Below are positions 5,405 to 7,132 of a stretch of 7,132 nt of DNA, piece by piece. This DNA comes from Clostridia bacterium (GTDB lineage Bacteria > Bacillota > Clostridia > Oscillospirales > Ruminococcaceae). A program made the position numbers and the translations under genes. The stretch is from NCBI GenBank assembly GCA_003246805.1, contig QKDG01000133.1, forward strand, positions 1 to 7,132. The letters run 5' to 3'. Below the pieces are notes generated by a model. That model had not been told where the DNA came from, did not search any database, and saw only the letters and a list, made by a program, of their open reading frames with translations. The number at the start of each line of letters is the position of its first letter. Positions within the stretch are counted from its first letter, which is position 1.

Positions 5405-6652
5405 GTGAGTTATATTGAAGATTTAGGAATAAAGGCAAAGGCAGCAAAAGAATCAATTGCGACTGCACCGACAAACCTTAAAAATGCTGCGTTGATATCT
5501 ATTGCAGATGAATTGCTTGCCTCTATAAAATCAATAATCAACGCTAATTCGGATGACCTAAACAACGCAAGAACCAATGGAATGTCACAGTCAATGCAGG
5601 ACAGGTTGATGCTTGATGAAAAACGTATAAGGAATATGGCTAATGCTGTTATGGCGTTGACAAAGCTTGATGATCCGGTTGGTGTGATTGATAGCGGAAC
5701 AGTCCGACCTAATGGCTTGAAAATAGTTAAAACTCGTGTTCCTCTTGGAGTTGTCGGAATTATTTTTGAATCACGCCCAAATGTTACCGTTGATTCTGGT
5801 GCTTTGTGCTTAAAGGCAGGGAATGCGGTTATTCTGCGTGGTGGAAAGGAAGCCATAAATTCAAATATCTGCCTCGTAAACATAATGAGAACAGCAATTG
5901 AAAAAGCAGGGCTTTCACCTGACTGTATCCAGCTTGTTGAAGATGTTTCTCGCGAAACAGCTACATTAATGATGAAATGCAACGAATATATAGATGTGTT
6001 GATTCCCCGTGGTGGTGCAGGCCTTATAAAGGCGGTTATCGAAAACGCTACTGTTCCTGTAATTGAAACCGGAACAGGCAACTGCCACATTTATGTTGAT
6101 TCTTCTGCCGATATTAAAATGGCTGTGGATATAGTCGACAACGCTAAAACCTCACGACCTTCTGTGTGCAATGCTGCTGAAACCTGCCTTGTTCATAAGG
6201 ATATAGCCGAAGAATTTCTATATAAGCTGAAGAGAAGGCTCGACCAGCATAATGTTGAAATCAGAGGCTGCAATATCACAAAAATGATTCTTGGAGATGA
6301 GGTTGTTGCTGCAACCGAAAAAGATTATGCCACCGAATTTCTTGACTACATCATATCAATTAAGGTTGTTGATGATATTGCTGAGGCTATCGGGCATATT
6401 CAAAAATACACAACAGGGCATTCTGAATGTATTGTAACCTCGAGCCTGCTTAGTGCAGAAGAATTTCAAAAAAGAATTGATGCCGCTGCTGTTTATGTAA
6501 ATGCTTCAACAAGGTTTACAGACGGTGAAGAATTCGGACTTGGTGCTGAAATAGGTATTTCGACACAGAAGCTTCACGCAAGAGGCCCGATGGGATTGCG
6601 TGAACTGACAAGTATCAAATACCTCATAAACGGGAACGGTCAGATTCGTTAG
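5405..6652 (+). CDS. proA: Gamma-glutamyl phosphate reductase (glutamate-5-semialdehyde dehydrogenase)
   Basis: ProA reduces glutamyl phosphate with NADPH to glutamate-5-semialdehyde, which cyclises to pyrroline-5-carboxylate. The 415 residues match the family's usual 410-420. The aldehyde-dehydrogenase-like fold is shown by RMLDEKRI-type N-terminal residues (QDRLMLDEKRI, 65-75), PLGVVGIIFESRPNVT (113-128), LKAGNAVILRGGKEA (136-150), the segment LIPRGGAGLI (199-208), ETGTGNCHIYVD (221-232), SRPSVCNAAETCLVH (250-264) with catalytic Cys255, and a conserved C-terminus EFGLGAEIGISTQKLHARGPMGLRELT (376-402). It starts at GTG 5405, set by the AGGAGG that overlaps the proB stop. ProA and ProB usually form a channelling complex, which fits their adjacency. 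No proC is present in the window; the last step must be encoded elsewhere or further downstream. Confidence 0.97.
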   Translation: MSYIEDLGIKAKAAKESIATAPTNLKNAALISIADELLASIKSIINANSDDLNNARTNGMSQSMQDRLMLDEKRIRNMANAVMALTKLDDPVGVIDSGTVRPNGLKIVKTRVPLGVVGIIFESRPNVTVDSGALCLKAGNAVILRGGKEAINSNICLVNIMRTAIEKAGLSPDCIQLVEDVSRETATLMMKCNEYIDVLIPRGGAGLIKAVIENATVPVIETGTGNCHIYVDSSADIKMAVDIVDNAKTSRPSVCNAAETCLVHKDIAEEFLYKLKRRLDQHNVEIRGCNITKMILGDEVVAATEKDYATEFLDYIISIKVVDDIAEAIGHIQKYTTGHSECIVTSSLLSAEEFQKRIDAAAVYVNASTRFTDGEEFGLGAEIGISTQKLHARGPMGLRELTSIKYLINGNGQIR

Positions 6653-6662
6653 GAGTTGAAAA

Positions 6663-7132
6663 ATGATTAATAAACCAAAGTATATCCCTGCTCCTACCGC
6701 AGATGATTTGGAGCGTATGGAAAACGGCGAAAGCTTTGCTGATATAACAGCAGGACCTATTGAAAAGATTATTAAAGAAGCCCTTGGTGAGGATGTTGAA
6801 GAAATAGAAGAGCTTACCGAAGCACAAGCTATTGAGCCACCAAAGAAAAAACGAAAATCTAAAAAGAGAGCTCTATACCTTTATATCGGGATATTTGTAA
6901 CGGTAATGTCACTTATAGGAATGGTGTTTTCTGTTAATTTCATAGCATCAGGAATAAAAAGTATTACTGACAATACTGCACAGAAAAACTATTTTTCAAG
7001 ATACATTTATCCGCTTGTTATTGTTGATGTTCCTGAATATACTGAGGATTCAAAGCTGCCAGCAGAGCTTATGCTAAGAACTGCTGCATGGGATATAATC
7101 ATCAACTATGATGGCTCAAAGTATGAAAATAA
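6663..7132 (+). CDS. Single-pass membrane protein of unknown function, 3'-truncated by window end
   Basis: A frame opens at ATG 6663 and stays open to the end of the window, giving 156 visible residues. I do not recognise the protein. AGGAG at 6651-6655 lies 7 bases upstream and overlaps the proA stop, so this gene is probably the next one in the operon. The N-terminal 60 residues are hydrophilic and strongly acidic (for example GEDVEEIEELTEAQ, 42-55). A very basic cluster KKKRKSKKR (61-69) follows, then a hydrophobic helix (about 70-97). By the positive-inside rule the N-terminus is cytoplasmic and the part after 97 is extracellular. The visible outer part (FSRYIYPLVIVDVPEYTEDSKLPAELMLRTAAWDIIINYDGSKYEN) has no motif I can name. 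The C-terminus is missing, so any domain there is unseen. Codon use resembles that of proA. A role in proline metabolism is not implied by the sequence. Confidence 0.85.
   Translation, partial: MINKPKYIPAPTADDLERMENGESFADITAGPIEKIIKEALGEDVEEIEELTEAQAIEPPKKKRKSKKRALYLYIGIFVTVMSLIGMVFSVNFIASGIKSITDNTAQKNYFSRYIYPLVIVDVPEYTEDSKLPAELMLRTAAWDIIINYDGSKYEN

Noticed and set aside
5410..6090. Minus-strand open frame of 226 codons inside proA
   Set aside because: proA is unmistakable on the + strand across this stretch. The antisense frame has no recognisable motif or start signal.

Overview
The window looks like chromosomal DNA of an anaerobic, low-GC gut-type Clostridia, most likely near Oscillospiraceae/Ruminococcaceae. 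That placement is inferred from A+T-rich coding sequence, strong AGGAGG-type ribosome binding sites, a split biotin-dependent carboxyltransferase system and a short ProB without a PUA domain. All genes lie on the + strand. No tRNA, rRNA, CRISPR array, transposase or phage gene was found.

Region 1 (1-2958) is the 3' end of a biotin-enzyme operon. It holds a 5'-truncated acyl-CoA carboxyltransferase, a small biotin carrier protein with an EAMKM site, and a pyruvate/oxaloacetate carboxyltransferase without its own biotin domain. These three parts match the 12S, 1.3S and 5S subunits of methylmalonyl-CoA:pyruvate transcarboxylase. They could equally belong to a Na+-pumping decarboxylase whose membrane beta and gamma subunits lie upstream or elsewhere.

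Region 2 (2959-3294, 336 bases) has no gene. It carries a structured stretch bounded by complementary ends (2972-2984 and 3099-3110), a GC-rich hairpin, an A/T-rich hairpin and a strong intrinsic terminator (3102-3134). The left arm of the terminator can pair either with its own right arm or with the sequence at 2972-2980. After it comes a near-consensus extended -10 promoter (3167-3195).

Region 3 (3295-7132) is a tightly packed operon apparently read from that promoter: a small three-helix membrane protein of unknown function, a D-isomer-specific 2-hydroxyacid dehydrogenase, proB, proA, and the start of a single-pass membrane protein that runs off the window. Gaps between genes are 0 to 17 bases. 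ProB and ProA convert glutamate to glutamate-5-semialdehyde, which cyclises to the proline precursor pyrroline-5-carboxylate. proC is not present. The roles of the dehydrogenase and the two membrane proteins in this operon are not evident from sequence.

Most of the window is ordinary metabolism. The parts most worth a second look are the structured intergenic element, the transcarboxylase-like trio with altered carboxyltransferase motifs, and the flanking membrane proteins of unknown function in the proBA operon.
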